From Euzebya sp. (GTDB taxonomy: Bacteria; Actinomycetota; Nitriliruptoria; Euzebyales; Euzebyaceae), in assembly GCF_964222135.1 (NCBI RefSeq), contig NZ_CAXQBR010000019.1, positions 42,957 through 106,956 on the forward strand: a DNA stretch of 64,000 bases. The letters are read 5' to 3'. Under the pieces are notes generated by a model. It made no database searches, was not told the DNA's origin, and saw only the letters and a program-made list of their open reading frames with translations. This document shows, piece by piece, positions 17,079-26,472 of the stretch. The position numbers and the translations under genes are program-made. How positions within the stretch are numbered: position 1 is the stretch's first letter; each line of letters begins with the position of its first letter.

Positions 17079-18256
17079 GTCCGCACCAGCTCGAGGAAGG
17101 CGGTCTCGAGGTCCGTGGCCGGGGTGAAGGCGATCAGGTCCGCCCCCTCCGCGGCGAGGATCCGCGGGATGTGGCGCTCGGCGGCGACCGCGTCCGACAC
17201 GACCAGGTGGATCCGCCCCGGCGCCTGCTCGACGGCCTGGTGGACCCACCCCTCGGACCGCAGGGCGGCCAGGACGGCGTCGGCCGGCGGTCGGACGTGC
17301 AGGGCGTAGGCGGTGCTGGTGCGCGCGAGGAGGTCGGCGATCGGTCCCTGGAAGCGCAGGGTGCCGCCGTCGATCACCCCGACCACGTCGGCGACCTGCT
17401 GCACGTCGGACAGGATGTGGGTGGAGAGGATCACGGTCTTGGTGCGGGCGAGCCGGCCGATCAGGTCGAGGACCTCGCGGCGCCCGGTCGGGTCGAGGGC
17501 CGAGGACGGCTCGTCGAGGAGCAGCACCTCGGGGTCGCCGACGATGCAGGCGGCCAGGCCGAGGCGTTGGAGCATCCCGCGGGAGAACCCGCCGACCTCG
17601 CGGTCGATCGCCTCGGAGAGGTGCACCTCGGCGATGGCGGCCTCGACGTGCTCGTGGCCGAGGTGCGGGGCGGTCAGGTGCCGCGACAGGTCGACGACCT
17701 CGCGGGCGGTGAGCCACGGCTCGAACAGCGGGGTGTCGACCAGCACCCCCATGTCGGTGCGCGGTACGGCCAGGTCGATGGTGCCGGCGCTCGGGCGGCG
17801 GAGGCCGGCCAGGATCGACAGCAGCGTCGTCTTCCCCGCCCCGTTGGGGCCGATCAGCCCGTAGATCACGCCGCGGGGGACGACCAGGTCGACGTCGTCG
17901 AGGGCGGCGTGGTCGCCGTAGACCTTCCGCAGCCCCGAGGTGCGGACCACCGCGTCGCGATCGTCGAGGGCGGTCACCGGCGGCCGGTCGGGCGCGACGA
18001 GCGGCGCTGACTGCGTCGGCGGTCCCCATCCGGGCTCCTCCTGGGGGTGCTCGCCCGGCCGGACCCGACCTGCGACGACGTACAGGATCGCCCCGATCGG
18101 GAAGCTCACCAGGACCACGATCAACGCCCACGCCCACTTCGGCAGCTGCTTGACGTCGTGGCGGGCCAAGTCGATCAGGACCGCGACCTGCGCCAGCAGC
18201 GCCACGACGCCGATCACGACGACGACGGTGGGGATCTGCTCCCCGGCGATCTCCAC
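17075..18256 (-). CDS. ABC transporter ATPase with N-terminal PLDc_N membrane domain
   Basis: The first 65 residues hold two transmembrane segments around ARHDVKQLPKWAWALIVVL, the pattern of the phospholipase D-nuclease N-terminal (PLDc_N) domain. After a Pro/Glu-rich linker comes an ABC-2 type ATPase: YGLIGPNGAGKTTLLSIL (Walker A), GGFSRGMLQRLGLAA (signature), EVLLLDEPSSALDP (Walker B), then LSTHILSDVQQVADV. The C-terminal 100 residues are the extension usual for DrrA-like ATPases. GTG 18256 has GAGGAGGA just upstream and is preferred over ATG 18292. The membrane-anchored ATPase is an uncommon fusion. Confidence 0.82.
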   Translation of the reverse strand: MEIAGEQIPTVVVVIGVVALLAQVAVLIDLARHDVKQLPKWAWALIVVLVSFPIGAILYVVAGRVRPGEHPQEEPGWGPPTQSAPLVAPDRPPVTALDDRDAVVRTSGLRKVYGDHAALDDVDLVVPRGVIYGLIGPNGAGKTTLLSILAGLRRPSAGTIDLAVPRTDMGVLVDTPLFEPWLTAREVVDLSRHLTAPHLGHEHVEAAIAEVHLSEAIDREVGGFSRGMLQRLGLAACIVGDPEVLLLDEPSSALDPTGRREVLDLIGRLARTKTVILSTHILSDVQQVADVVGVIDGGTLRFQGPIADLLARTSTAYALHVRPPADAVLAALRSEGWVHQAVEQAPGRIHLVVSDAVAAERHIPRILAAEGADLIAFTPATDLETAFLELVRT

Positions 18257-18298
18257 AGCTCCTCCTCGGTGCGGGTGCGCGCCATTGTGCACGCCGTC

Positions 18299-19564
18299 TC
18301 AGCCCCGGTCGGCAGCCTCCTCCGCGACGTCGCCGACGGACTCCGCGGCGGCCCCGTCGACGACGATCGCGGTCAGCAGGTCGGCGACGTCGGGGTGGTT
18401 GAGCAGCGCGAAGTGGTCCGCCGAGCCGACGTGGCGGACGCTCGCGACCCGCGCCCACTCCTGGGCGTGTGCGCTGGCCGAGCCCCACATGACCAGGAGG
18501 TCCCCGATCGTGCGGCTCAGCGGGTGGCCCTGCGTGGCGCCGAGCGTCGCGCCGACGACGTGGTGCCCGGCCTCCGCGAGGCGGTCGACGGCCCTGGCGG
18601 GGTCCGAGCGCCAGGCGTCGGCATCCTTCTCCGACCAGTCCTCCTCGGTGAGGTAGCCGTGGCGCAGGTCCTTGATGCCGGCGCTGCGCCGGCGCAGGAT
18701 CGCGCCGAACGCCGCGGACTCCGGGATCGCCGACAGCAGCCACGCGCCGGCGTTCGCGACCTTCTCGAGGGGGGCACCCAGGTGCGGCGCGCCGAGCATG
18801 ACGACGTGGCGGGTGCGGTCGGGCCAGCGGTGCCCCTCGATGCGGGCGCACTCCCCGGCGCCGCGGATCACGAGCGCACCCATCGAGTGCCCGATGAGGA
18901 TCAGCTCGTCGACGCCGACGGGCCAGACGGCCACGAGCCGCTCGAGCAGCGCCGTCAGGTCCGCCGCGTTGGCCGAGACGTGCCGGCCGGTGTTGTAGCG
19001 CAGCAGGACGGGGGTGACGCCGAGGTCGGTGAGGACCTCGGGGTAGGTGATGCCGCGGGAGGCGGCCTTGAACGACCAGGACTCGTCGTTCTCGACCAGC
19101 CCGTGCAGGAGGACCGCGACGCGGGGGCGGGCATCCGGGAAGGCCTCGCGGAGCGCGTCGGTCTCCACCGCGACGTCCCGGGCGTCGACCCGCACGGTCA
19201 TGCCCAGGGCGAGGGGGTTGCCCTGGGACTCGAGCAGGTCGCCGAGCACGCCGTTCAGGATCGCGAGCGCGGTCCGCCAGGCCACGCTCCGCTCGAGCGC
19301 GTCGGGGTCGCGGGCTTGGCCCGTCGCACGGGCGAGGGTCCCCGCCAGGCGCCGCGTGCCCCGCGTCGCCATCGTGAGCGCCCCGTACACCAGGTCGGCG
19401 ACGCCGTCGTGGACGGCCTTCGGCACGTCCGATCCGGGCACCAGCCCGAAGGCCCGGTCGGCGACGGCCTCGTGGGTGTCGCGGACGGTCTGGAGGACCA
19501 CCTCCTCCCACATCTGGGGGGCCAGGTCGCTCAGCCCGATGACGTGGTCGTCCTGACTACTCAT
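18299..19564 (-). CDS. Alpha/beta hydrolase (PGAP1/lipase-like)
   Basis: A 421-residue protein with a C-terminal alpha/beta hydrolase domain: RPRVAVLLHGLVENDESWSF (oxyanion loop), the nucleophile in LILIGHSMGALVIRGA (about residue 227), a late Asp region and VGSADHFALLNHPDV (catalytic His). The N-terminal 130 residues are helical and unlike known domains; GARHL-like lid GAPHLGAPLEKVANAG follows the nucleophile as in PGAP1-type esterases. Its ATG overlaps the transglutaminase stop (ATGA), tying it to the amidoligase genes. It may hydrolyse an ester or peptide product of that system; this is inference only. Confidence 0.78.
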   Translation of the reverse strand: MSSQDDHVIGLSDLAPQMWEEVVLQTVRDTHEAVADRAFGLVPGSDVPKAVHDGVADLVYGALTMATRGTRRLAGTLARATGQARDPDALERSVAWRTALAILNGVLGDLLESQGNPLALGMTVRVDARDVAVETDALREAFPDARPRVAVLLHGLVENDESWSFKAASRGITYPEVLTDLGVTPVLLRYNTGRHVSANAADLTALLERLVAVWPVGVDELILIGHSMGALVIRGAGECARIEGHRWPDRTRHVVMLGAPHLGAPLEKVANAGAWLLSAIPESAAFGAILRRRSAGIKDLRHGYLTEEDWSEKDADAWRSDPARAVDRLAEAGHHVVGATLGATQGHPLSRTIGDLLVMWGSASAHAQEWARVASVRHVGSADHFALLNHPDVADLLTAIVVDGAAAESVGDVAEEAADRG

Positions 19565-20481
19565 GCGTGCCTCCCGTCGGCGCCCACCCGGCGGACGTCG
19601 ACGCTGACGGTCAGCGCCTCGGTGTCCCCGTCGGTGAAGATGACGCCCTTGAGGGGCGCGACGTCACCGTAGTCGCGTCCCCAGGCGGTGGTGATGTGCC
19701 GGTCGCCGACGAACTGGTCGTTGGTCGGGTCGACGTCGACCCAGCCGGTCTGCGGCACGTACACCGAGACCCAGGCGTGGCTGACGTCCGCGCCCTGCAG
19801 CTTGGGTCGTCCGGGCGGCGGGTCGGTCTCCAGGTAGCCGCTGACGTAGCGGGCCGCGAGCCCCATCGACCGCAGGGCCGCGATCGTCAGGTGGGCGAAG
19901 TCCTGGCACACCCCCGCGCGGCGGGCGAGGACGTCGTCGACCGGGGTCCCCACCGCCGTGGCGCCGGGGCGGAAGGCGAGCCCGGCGTGGACGCGGTGGG
20001 ACAGGTCCTCGACGGCGTCGAGGATCGGACGGCCCGGCCGGAATGACGGCAGCGCGAACGCGGCCGCCGCGGCGGTCGGCGCCGCCTGGGGGGAGGGGAG
20101 GCTCAGCTCGACGGCGGCCAGCAGCTCGGGATCCGGTGGCGCGCCGTCCCCCTCCCCGGCGGCGACGAGGGCGTCGCGGACGTCCTCCCACGGCTGCGCG
20201 GCGAGCAGGTCCGACGTCCCGTCCCGCCCGGTGATCTCGACGGTGCTGGTGGCGGTCACCTCGAGCGCGGTGTGCGGTGCCCGCAGGGCGAACCAGGTCG
20301 TCGCGTTCCCGAACCAGTCGGTGCGGTCGACCTGCTCGTCCGGCGCGGGATCGATGGTGATCGCGCGCGCGAGCACCCGCTGGTGGGGCAGGTCCCGCGG
20401 CAGCAGGTGCGCCTCGCCGTAGCTGGCCGACACCTCCGCCTCGTAGGCGTAGGCGGTGCGGTGCGTGATCGCGAAGGTCAC
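19561..20481 (-). CDS. Transglutaminase-like cysteine protease/acyltransferase
   Basis: The N-terminal 80 residues match the beta-rich Bact_transglu_N domain (THRTAYAYEAEVSASYGEAHLLPRDL). The transglutaminase core follows, with the triad Cys192 (RRAGVCQDFAHL), His235 (ADVSHAWVSVY) and Asp251 (WVDVDPTND). Such proteins usually hydrolyse or transfer amide bonds. GTG 20481 is preferred because GTGA overlaps the stop of the ATP-grasp fusion; this start also begins precisely at the conserved domain. It sits between the second ATP-grasp/alpha-E protein and the alpha/beta hydrolase in the operon. Confidence 0.88.
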   Translation of the reverse strand: MTFAITHRTAYAYEAEVSASYGEAHLLPRDLPHQRVLARAITIDPAPDEQVDRTDWFGNATTWFALRAPHTALEVTATSTVEITGRDGTSDLLAAQPWEDVRDALVAAGEGDGAPPDPELLAAVELSLPSPQAAPTAAAAAFALPSFRPGRPILDAVEDLSHRVHAGLAFRPGATAVGTPVDDVLARRAGVCQDFAHLTIAALRSMGLAARYVSGYLETDPPPGRPKLQGADVSHAWVSVYVPQTGWVDVDPTNDQFVGDRHITTAWGRDYGDVAPLKGVIFTDGDTEALTVSVDVRRVGADGRHA

Positions 20482-23087
20482 GGCGTCCCCGCCGGGGTCC
20501 ACACGGGCTGGTCCGTGGCGATCGCGATGGCGCGCTGGCGCTTCAGGTGCGTGAAGTGCCGCGCCTCGAGGTCGTCCCCGGCCCGGGTCAGCGACGTGTG
20601 CAGGTGGGCCAGGAACTCGTCGAGGTCGCCGCGGACGCCGCCGTCGACCGCAGCGACCAGCGCCCGGGTGTCGGCCACCCGCAGCGCGGTGGAGGCCTCG
20701 AGGACCGCCCGCTCGGTCGCCGACACCCGTCCCGCGGGCGGTCGGTCCGGCAGCTCGCGGAGGTCACGGCCGAGCAGGTCGAGCTGGTAGGTCAGCGACC
20801 GCGGGTTGTCCGGGTCGATGAGCAGCAGGTCGAGCAGCGTGACGATCTGGGCGTGGGAGCGGTAGCGGCGGCGGTAGGTGATGATCGATTCGGCGACCCG
20901 GAGGACCGACTCGAGCACCAGGCTGTCCGCCGCGGTGTCCCGCACGTGCGTCGTGGTCGCCCGCAGCAGGGCGATGACCTGCAGGGACCGCTCGAGGCGC
21001 CGGCCGGCGTCCATGAAGTACCAGCCGGCGTCGCGGACCATGTTCTCCGCCCCGAGGCCCTGGATGGCGAGGAGCCCGTGGAGGATCGTCGCGATGTCCC
21101 CCACGGCCATCCCGGACCCGCGGGCGCCCGGCGGCCGGACGCCGCCGGATTCCTCGGTCAGCCGGACGCGGCGCTCGAGGTCGGTGACGACCAGCCAGGT
21201 GTCGCCGGAGAGCTGGTCGCGGACGGCGTCCGCCGCGTCGAGCAGCCGGGCGATGGCGTGGGCGAGCGTGCCCGGCCGCGAGTCGTCCCCCGCGATGACG
21301 TCGAGCTCGTCGTCGGGGTCGGCGAGGAGGGCGTCGGCCCCCGGCCCGACGAACCCGGGGTACGTGGTGGTGACCTGGGTGAGGGCCTGCAGCAGCGCCC
21401 GCACGCAGGCGGTCCCCGCGGCGGCCCGCTCGGCGGAGGGTGCGTGTCCGTCGCTGAACTCGGTGCGGCGGTCCTCGATCTCGCGCAGCAGTCGGGCGAC
21501 GCCCTCGGCCCGCTCGGCGTACCGGCCCAGCCAGAACAGGTTCTCGGCCGCTCGCGACGGCATGCCGGAGGCGGGCACCTCGACGGCGTCGTCGACGCCG
21601 TCCATCCAGAACCCGGTCATCCGCTCGGGCGCGCCGGCCAGCACCCACGTGTCCTTCGACACCGCGCCGCGGTGGTTGGCGATCGGCGCGCCGTCCTCCG
21701 CCGCGACACGGGTCAGGCCGCCGGGCATCACCGCGTAGCCCTCCCCGTCGGCGACCGCGAAGGCGCGCAGCAGCGTCTGGCGGGCCACCACGCCGGAGGG
21801 GGCGAGGGTCGGCGCGGAGGCCGGATCGAGGTGCTGCTGGGCCGCCCAGTCGTGCGGCCTGGCGGTGACGGCGGCCACCAGCGCCCGGCGTTCGGCGGCC
21901 GACAGGTGCGCGCCGATCACCGCGTTGTCGGCCCCGGCGACGCGGGCCACGGGCTTCAGGACCCAGCGGGAGGGGTCGGCGAGGACCTCGCGCCGTGCGT
22001 CGGACCGGCCGAGCCAGCGGGTCTCCACCCCCCGCAGCCGGAGGGGCTGGCCGAGCAGGGCGACGGCGATGTCGGGGAGGAACGCCTGGAGCGCGGGGTT
22101 CTCGAGCACCCCGCTGCCGAGGGGGTTCACGACCGTCACCGTGCCGTCGCGGACCGCCTGGACCAGGCCTGGCACGCCGATGAGCGAATCGCCGCGCAGC
22201 TCGAGCGGGTCGCACCACTCCTGGTCGACGCGCCTGAGGATCACGTCGACGGGCTCGAGGTGGCCGAGGGCGCGGAGCCACACCCGCCCGTCGGAGACGA
22301 GCAGGTCGGATCCCTCCACCAGGCTGAGGCCGAGCCGGGCAGCCAGGAAGGCGTGCTCGAACGCGGTCTCGTTGCGTGAGCCGGGCGTCAGCAGGACCGT
22401 CCGCGGCAGGGTGGTGCCGGCCGGCGCGACCTCGGCGAGGCCCTTGCGCAGGGCCCGGAAGTAGGGCGCCAGCCGCTGCACCTGGCTGGTGCGGTGCAGC
22501 TGGCCGAGGACGCGCGACGTCACCACGCGGTTCTGCAGGGCGTAGGCGGCGCCGCTGGGCGCCTGGGTCCGGTCGCCGAGGACGACCGGGTCGCCGTCGC
22601 GGTCGCGGACCAGGTCGACGGCGTAGGTGAACAGCTGGTGGGCGCCGGGCACGCGCTGGCCGTGCAGCTGGCGGAGGAACCCGGGGTGGCCGAGCACCAG
22701 CCGCGGCGGCAGCAGCCCCTCGGCGAGGAGCCGCTGCGGCCCGTAGAGGTCGGCCAGCACCAGGTTGAGCAGCTCCGCGCGCTGGGCGACGCCGGAGGCG
22801 ATGGCCGTCCAGTCCTCCGCCGCGACGACCAGGGGGAGGGGGTCGAGCTGCCAGCGGCGCCGCTCGCCGGTGCCGGGGATGTGGTACGTGACCCCGTCGT
22901 CGTCGAGGAGGCGGGCGACCTCGGCGCGCTGGCGGCGGACGTCCCGCAGGTCCATGCCGGCGAGGGCGCGGCTGAGGGGGCGCCACGGCGCCCGCACCGT
23001 CCCGTCGTCGGCGAGCATCTCGTCGTGGCCGTCGGGGCGGTACCGGCTGAGCAGCGGCTCCGCCGCCGCCGCCCGGCTGGGGGTCAT
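20478..23087 (-). CDS. Circularly permuted ATP-grasp fused to alpha-E domain
   Basis: The first ~490 residues are a circularly permuted ATP-grasp domain (CP_ATPgrasp): LLPPRLVLGHPGFLRQLHG, FTYAVDLVRDRDGDPVVLGD, RTVLLTPGSRNETAFEHAF, PLGSGVLENPALQAFLPD and SRWVLKPVARVAGADN. The remaining ~370 residues form an all-helical alpha-E domain (SRAAENLFWLGRYAERAEGVARLLRE ... MDAGRRLERSLQVIALLR ... LLLIDPDNPRSLTYQLD). In the upstream module of this operon the same two functions are separate genes (27540-29036 and 26473-27522). The ATP-grasp half should form amide bonds with ATP; alpha-E is of unknown mechanism. It follows the DUF2126 gene by 6 nt. Confidence 0.88.
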   Translation of the reverse strand: MTPSRAAAAEPLLSRYRPDGHDEMLADDGTVRAPWRPLSRALAGMDLRDVRRQRAEVARLLDDDGVTYHIPGTGERRRWQLDPLPLVVAAEDWTAIASGVAQRAELLNLVLADLYGPQRLLAEGLLPPRLVLGHPGFLRQLHGQRVPGAHQLFTYAVDLVRDRDGDPVVLGDRTQAPSGAAYALQNRVVTSRVLGQLHRTSQVQRLAPYFRALRKGLAEVAPAGTTLPRTVLLTPGSRNETAFEHAFLAARLGLSLVEGSDLLVSDGRVWLRALGHLEPVDVILRRVDQEWCDPLELRGDSLIGVPGLVQAVRDGTVTVVNPLGSGVLENPALQAFLPDIAVALLGQPLRLRGVETRWLGRSDARREVLADPSRWVLKPVARVAGADNAVIGAHLSAAERRALVAAVTARPHDWAAQQHLDPASAPTLAPSGVVARQTLLRAFAVADGEGYAVMPGGLTRVAAEDGAPIANHRGAVSKDTWVLAGAPERMTGFWMDGVDDAVEVPASGMPSRAAENLFWLGRYAERAEGVARLLREIEDRRTEFSDGHAPSAERAAAGTACVRALLQALTQVTTTYPGFVGPGADALLADPDDELDVIAGDDSRPGTLAHAIARLLDAADAVRDQLSGDTWLVVTDLERRVRLTEESGGVRPPGARGSGMAVGDIATILHGLLAIQGLGAENMVRDAGWYFMDAGRRLERSLQVIALLRATTTHVRDTAADSLVLESVLRVAESIITYRRRYRSHAQIVTLLDLLLIDPDNPRSLTYQLDLLGRDLRELPDRPPAGRVSATERAVLEASTALRVADTRALVAAVDGGVRGDLDEFLAHLHTSLTRAGDDLEARHFTHLKRQRAIAIATDQPVWTPAGTP

Positions 23088-23093
23088 CGCGCG

Positions 23094-26000
23094 CTAGCCC
23101 GGCTGCTGGCCGTGAGGTCGACGGAGGTCAAGGGTGTGAGGGTACTCACCGCCCTCGGCGATCCGCATCCGGTCGAGCGCATCGACGTCGATCGGGCCCG
23201 GCGTGTGCCCGATGGACTCGAAGCGGTTGACGCGGCGGGAGTCGGCCTCGAGGGCGTTGACCGGCGGCCGCTCGTAGGCCATGCCCCCCTGGTGGGTGAC
23301 GTGGTAGCGGGCCCCGCCGAGGGATCGGCGGTTCCAGCGGTCGACCACGTCGAAGGTCAGGGGCGACTGGACCCCGATCGTCGGGTGCATCCCCGACGGC
23401 GGCTGCCACGCCTTGAAGCGCACCGCGCCGACGCTGACGCCGTCGGTGGTCGTCGGCGTCAGGGGCACCGGCGCGCCGTTGCAGGTGAGGAGGTGGCGAT
23501 CCGGCGTCAGGCCGGCCACCTTCACCTGCACGCGCTCGACGGAGGAGTCGACGAAGCGGGCCGTGCCGCTGCCCGTCGCCTCCTCACCGAGGACCTGCCA
23601 GGGCTCGACGGCCTTGCGGAGCTCGATCTCGACGGCGCCGTGGCCACCGTCGACGACCGCCGTGCCGAGCCGGGGGAACCGGAACTCGACGAAGGGCTCC
23701 AGCCAGGCCGGGTCGACGTCGTAGCCGTGGTCGCGCAGATCCCGGACCACCTCGTGGGCGTCGGCGCGGACGAACCAGGGCAGCAGGAACCGGTCGTGCA
23801 GCAGCGACCCCCACCGCACCAGCGGGGCCCGGTACGGCTCGGCCCAGAACCGGGCGACGAGCGCGCGGACCAGGAGCGACTGCACGAGCGCCATCTGCGG
23901 GTGCGGCGGCATCTCGAAGCCGCGCAGCTCGACCAGCCCCAGCCGGCCGCGCTCGGAGTCGGGGCTGTAGAGCTTGTCGATGCAGAACTCCGCCCGGTGG
24001 GTGTTGCCCGTCAGGTCGGTCAGCAGGTGGCGGAGGGACCGGTCGACCACCCACGCCGGGGGCTCGCCGTCGTACACCTCGGCCATGCGGTCCAGCTCGG
24101 CGAAGGCCGTCTCGAGTTCACCGAGCACCTCCGGGCGTCCCTCGTCCACGCGGGGCGCCTGCGACGTCGGGCCGACGAACTTGCCGCTGAACAGGTAGGA
24201 GAGGGAGGGGTGGTGCTGCCACCAGGTGATGATGCTGCGCAGCAGGTCGGGACGGCGCAGCAGCGGCGAGTCCGCCGGCGTGGGACCGCCGAGCGTCATG
24301 TGGTTGCCGCCACCGGATCCGGTGTGGCTGCCGTCGAGGTCGAACGTCTCGGTGCCGAGGCGCGCGTGGTGGGCGTCGTCGTAGACGCCCTCGACGATCG
24401 CGGTCAGCTCGTCGAAGTCCGCCGCGGGGTGGACGTTCACCTCGATCACGCCCGGATCGGGGGCGATCATGAGCGTGCGGAGCCGCGGGTCGCCGGGCAG
24501 CTCGTAGCCCTCGATGACGACCGGAGCCGACAGGTCCGCCGCGGCGTCCTCGACGACCCCGAGGAGGTCCAGGGCGTGCTCGAGGTGGGTGAGCGGCGGG
24601 AGGAAGACGTGCAGCCGCCCCTCGCGCTCCTCGACGCACACCGCGCTGAACGGGCCGTCGTCGATCGCGATCCCCATCGCCTGCAGGTCGGTGGTGCGAT
24701 CGTGGGCGTCGCGGTCGGGCAGGCGGTGCAGCTGCTCGAAGGTGGACCGCTCGGGTGCGGGGCGGGCGTCGCGCCAGCTCAGGCCGGGGAGCGGCAGGCG
24801 GAACCCCATGGGCGAGTCGCCGGGGATCAGCACCAGCCGGCCCCGCCGGAAGCGCCAGCGCGCGGTGGCCCAGCGGTCGCCGTCGTGGTGGAGGGGCACC
24901 GCGAAGCCGTGGGCGGCCAGGTCGCGACCGTCGATGGCCGCGAGGAGGCGGCGGCGCTCGTCGGGCTCCACGAGCCGCTCGTCGGTCGGGTCGACGTCCA
25001 CCTCCGGGGCGGGGCCGACGGGCAGGGTCGCCTCGCGCCACAGGCGGTGGAGCTCGTCCTCGTAGGCGGCGTGGACGTTGTCCTGGGGCACGCCGAAGGA
25101 GTCGGCGATGGCGCGGGCCAGCGCCTCGGCGTCCTTCGGGGTGGCCGACGACGCGCCCGAGCGCGGTCGCCACGGGTCGGCCAGCAGCGAGGGGTCGCGC
25201 CACAGGACCCCGCCGTCGGCCCGCCACGCCAGGCTGGTCTGCCACCGCGGCAGGGGCTCGCCGGGGTACCACTTGCCCTGCCCGTGGTGGATCACGCCGT
25301 CCGCGGCGAAGCGGCGGAACAGGCGCTGGGCCAGGTCCCAGGCCCGCTCGCGCTTGTGCTGGCCGTCCGCCGCGGTGGTCCACTGCGGGGATTCCATGTC
25401 GTCGATCGACACGAACGTCGGCTCGCCGCCCTGGGTCAGGCGGACGTCCCCGGCGCGCAGGTCCTCGTCGACCGCACGGCCGAGCTGGACGACGGCGTCC
25501 CACTGCGCGGGGGTGTAGGGCTTGGTGACGCGGGGGTCCTCGTGGATGCGCGCGACGAGGTTCTCGTGCTCGAAGGTCACCTCGGCGGGGTCGACCGCCC
25601 CCTCGACCGGTGCGGCGCTGCGGGGATCGGGGGTGCAGGCGAGGGGGATGTGGCCCTCGCCGGCGAACAGCCCGGACGTCGGGTCCATGCCGATCCAGCC
25701 GGCACCCGGCAGGTACACCTCGGTCCAGGCGTGCAGGTCGGTGAAGTCCTCGGCCGGACCGCTCGGCCCGTCGAGGGACGCGACGTCGGCGGTCAGCTGC
25801 ACCAGGTAGCCGGAGGCGAACCGGGCGGCCAGGCCGAGGTGGCGCATGATCTGGACGAGGAGCCAGCCGGAGTCGCGGCAGGACCCGAGGGCCTTGTCGA
25901 GGGTCTCCTCGGGCGTCTGCACGCCCGGCTCCATCCGCGTGGTGTAGGCGATGTCGGCGTTGAGGCGCCGGTTGACCTCGACGAGCACGTCGATCGTGCG

Positions 26001-26441
26001 CATCCGGCCCGCGCCGGTCGGCTCGACGAGGTCGCGGGTGCGGTCGGCCAGCCACTCGGTGAGGAGGGGCCCCGGCTCCGCGGTCTCGGTGTAGACCCCG
26101 AGGTCGCGCCGGGACGACTCGTCGTAGGTGAACGGGTAGCGCTCAGCCGTCTCGTCCACGAAGAAGTCGAACGGGTTGATCGTCGTCATGTCGGCGACGA
26201 GGTCGACGGTGAAGGACAGCTCGGTGGACGGCGACGGGAACACGAGCCGCGCCAGGTAGTTGCCGAAGGCGTCCTGCTGCCAGTTGAGGAAGTGCTCCTC
26301 GGGCGTCACCCGCAGCGAGTAGGCGCTGATCGGCGTGCGGGTGTGCGGTGCCGGCCGCAGCCTGACGATGTGCGGGCTGAGCCCGACCGGTCGGTCGTAG
26401 CGGTAGGTCGTGCGGTGGGTCAGCGCGACGTGGATGGCCAC
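23094..26441 (-). CDS. Transglutaminase-DUF2126 fusion protein
   Basis: About 1,115 residues. N-terminal Bact_transglu_N and transglutaminase core with Cys188 (LGSCRDSGWLLVQIM), His237 (DLHAWTEVYLPG) and Asp253 (GMDPTSG). The rest is DUF2126, which to my memory was related to glutamate-cysteine-ligase-like amidoligases: RLTQGGEPTFVSIDDMESP, KWYPGEPLPRWQTSLAWR, GVIEVNVHPAADFDEL, HTGSGGGNHMTLGG and CIDKLYSPDSERGRLGLVEL. GTG 26441 has GAGGAG 8 nt upstream and starts exactly at the domain. The protein pairs an enzyme that may cut or exchange amides with one that may build them. Confidence 0.88.
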   Translation of the reverse strand: MAIHVALTHRTTYRYDRPVGLSPHIVRLRPAPHTRTPISAYSLRVTPEEHFLNWQQDAFGNYLARLVFPSPSTELSFTVDLVADMTTINPFDFFVDETAERYPFTYDESSRRDLGVYTETAEPGPLLTEWLADRTRDLVEPTGAGRMRTIDVLVEVNRRLNADIAYTTRMEPGVQTPEETLDKALGSCRDSGWLLVQIMRHLGLAARFASGYLVQLTADVASLDGPSGPAEDFTDLHAWTEVYLPGAGWIGMDPTSGLFAGEGHIPLACTPDPRSAAPVEGAVDPAEVTFEHENLVARIHEDPRVTKPYTPAQWDAVVQLGRAVDEDLRAGDVRLTQGGEPTFVSIDDMESPQWTTAADGQHKRERAWDLAQRLFRRFAADGVIHHGQGKWYPGEPLPRWQTSLAWRADGGVLWRDPSLLADPWRPRSGASSATPKDAEALARAIADSFGVPQDNVHAAYEDELHRLWREATLPVGPAPEVDVDPTDERLVEPDERRRLLAAIDGRDLAAHGFAVPLHHDGDRWATARWRFRRGRLVLIPGDSPMGFRLPLPGLSWRDARPAPERSTFEQLHRLPDRDAHDRTTDLQAMGIAIDDGPFSAVCVEEREGRLHVFLPPLTHLEHALDLLGVVEDAAADLSAPVVIEGYELPGDPRLRTLMIAPDPGVIEVNVHPAADFDELTAIVEGVYDDAHHARLGTETFDLDGSHTGSGGGNHMTLGGPTPADSPLLRRPDLLRSIITWWQHHPSLSYLFSGKFVGPTSQAPRVDEGRPEVLGELETAFAELDRMAEVYDGEPPAWVVDRSLRHLLTDLTGNTHRAEFCIDKLYSPDSERGRLGLVELRGFEMPPHPQMALVQSLLVRALVARFWAEPYRAPLVRWGSLLHDRFLLPWFVRADAHEVVRDLRDHGYDVDPAWLEPFVEFRFPRLGTAVVDGGHGAVEIELRKAVEPWQVLGEEATGSGTARFVDSSVERVQVKVAGLTPDRHLLTCNGAPVPLTPTTTDGVSVGAVRFKAWQPPSGMHPTIGVQSPLTFDVVDRWNRRSLGGARYHVTHQGGMAYERPPVNALEADSRRVNRFESIGHTPGPIDVDALDRMRIAEGGEYPHTLDLRRPHGQQPG

Positions 26442-26472
26442 AGGGGCGTCTCCTCGGAGGCGTTCGAGGCGG

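Noticed and set aside
16281..19511. A single 1,076-codon minus-strand frame covering hydrolase, ATPase and permease
   Set aside because: Only its last 265 codons are the real permease; the rest is an off-frame shadow of the hydrolase and ATPase genes.
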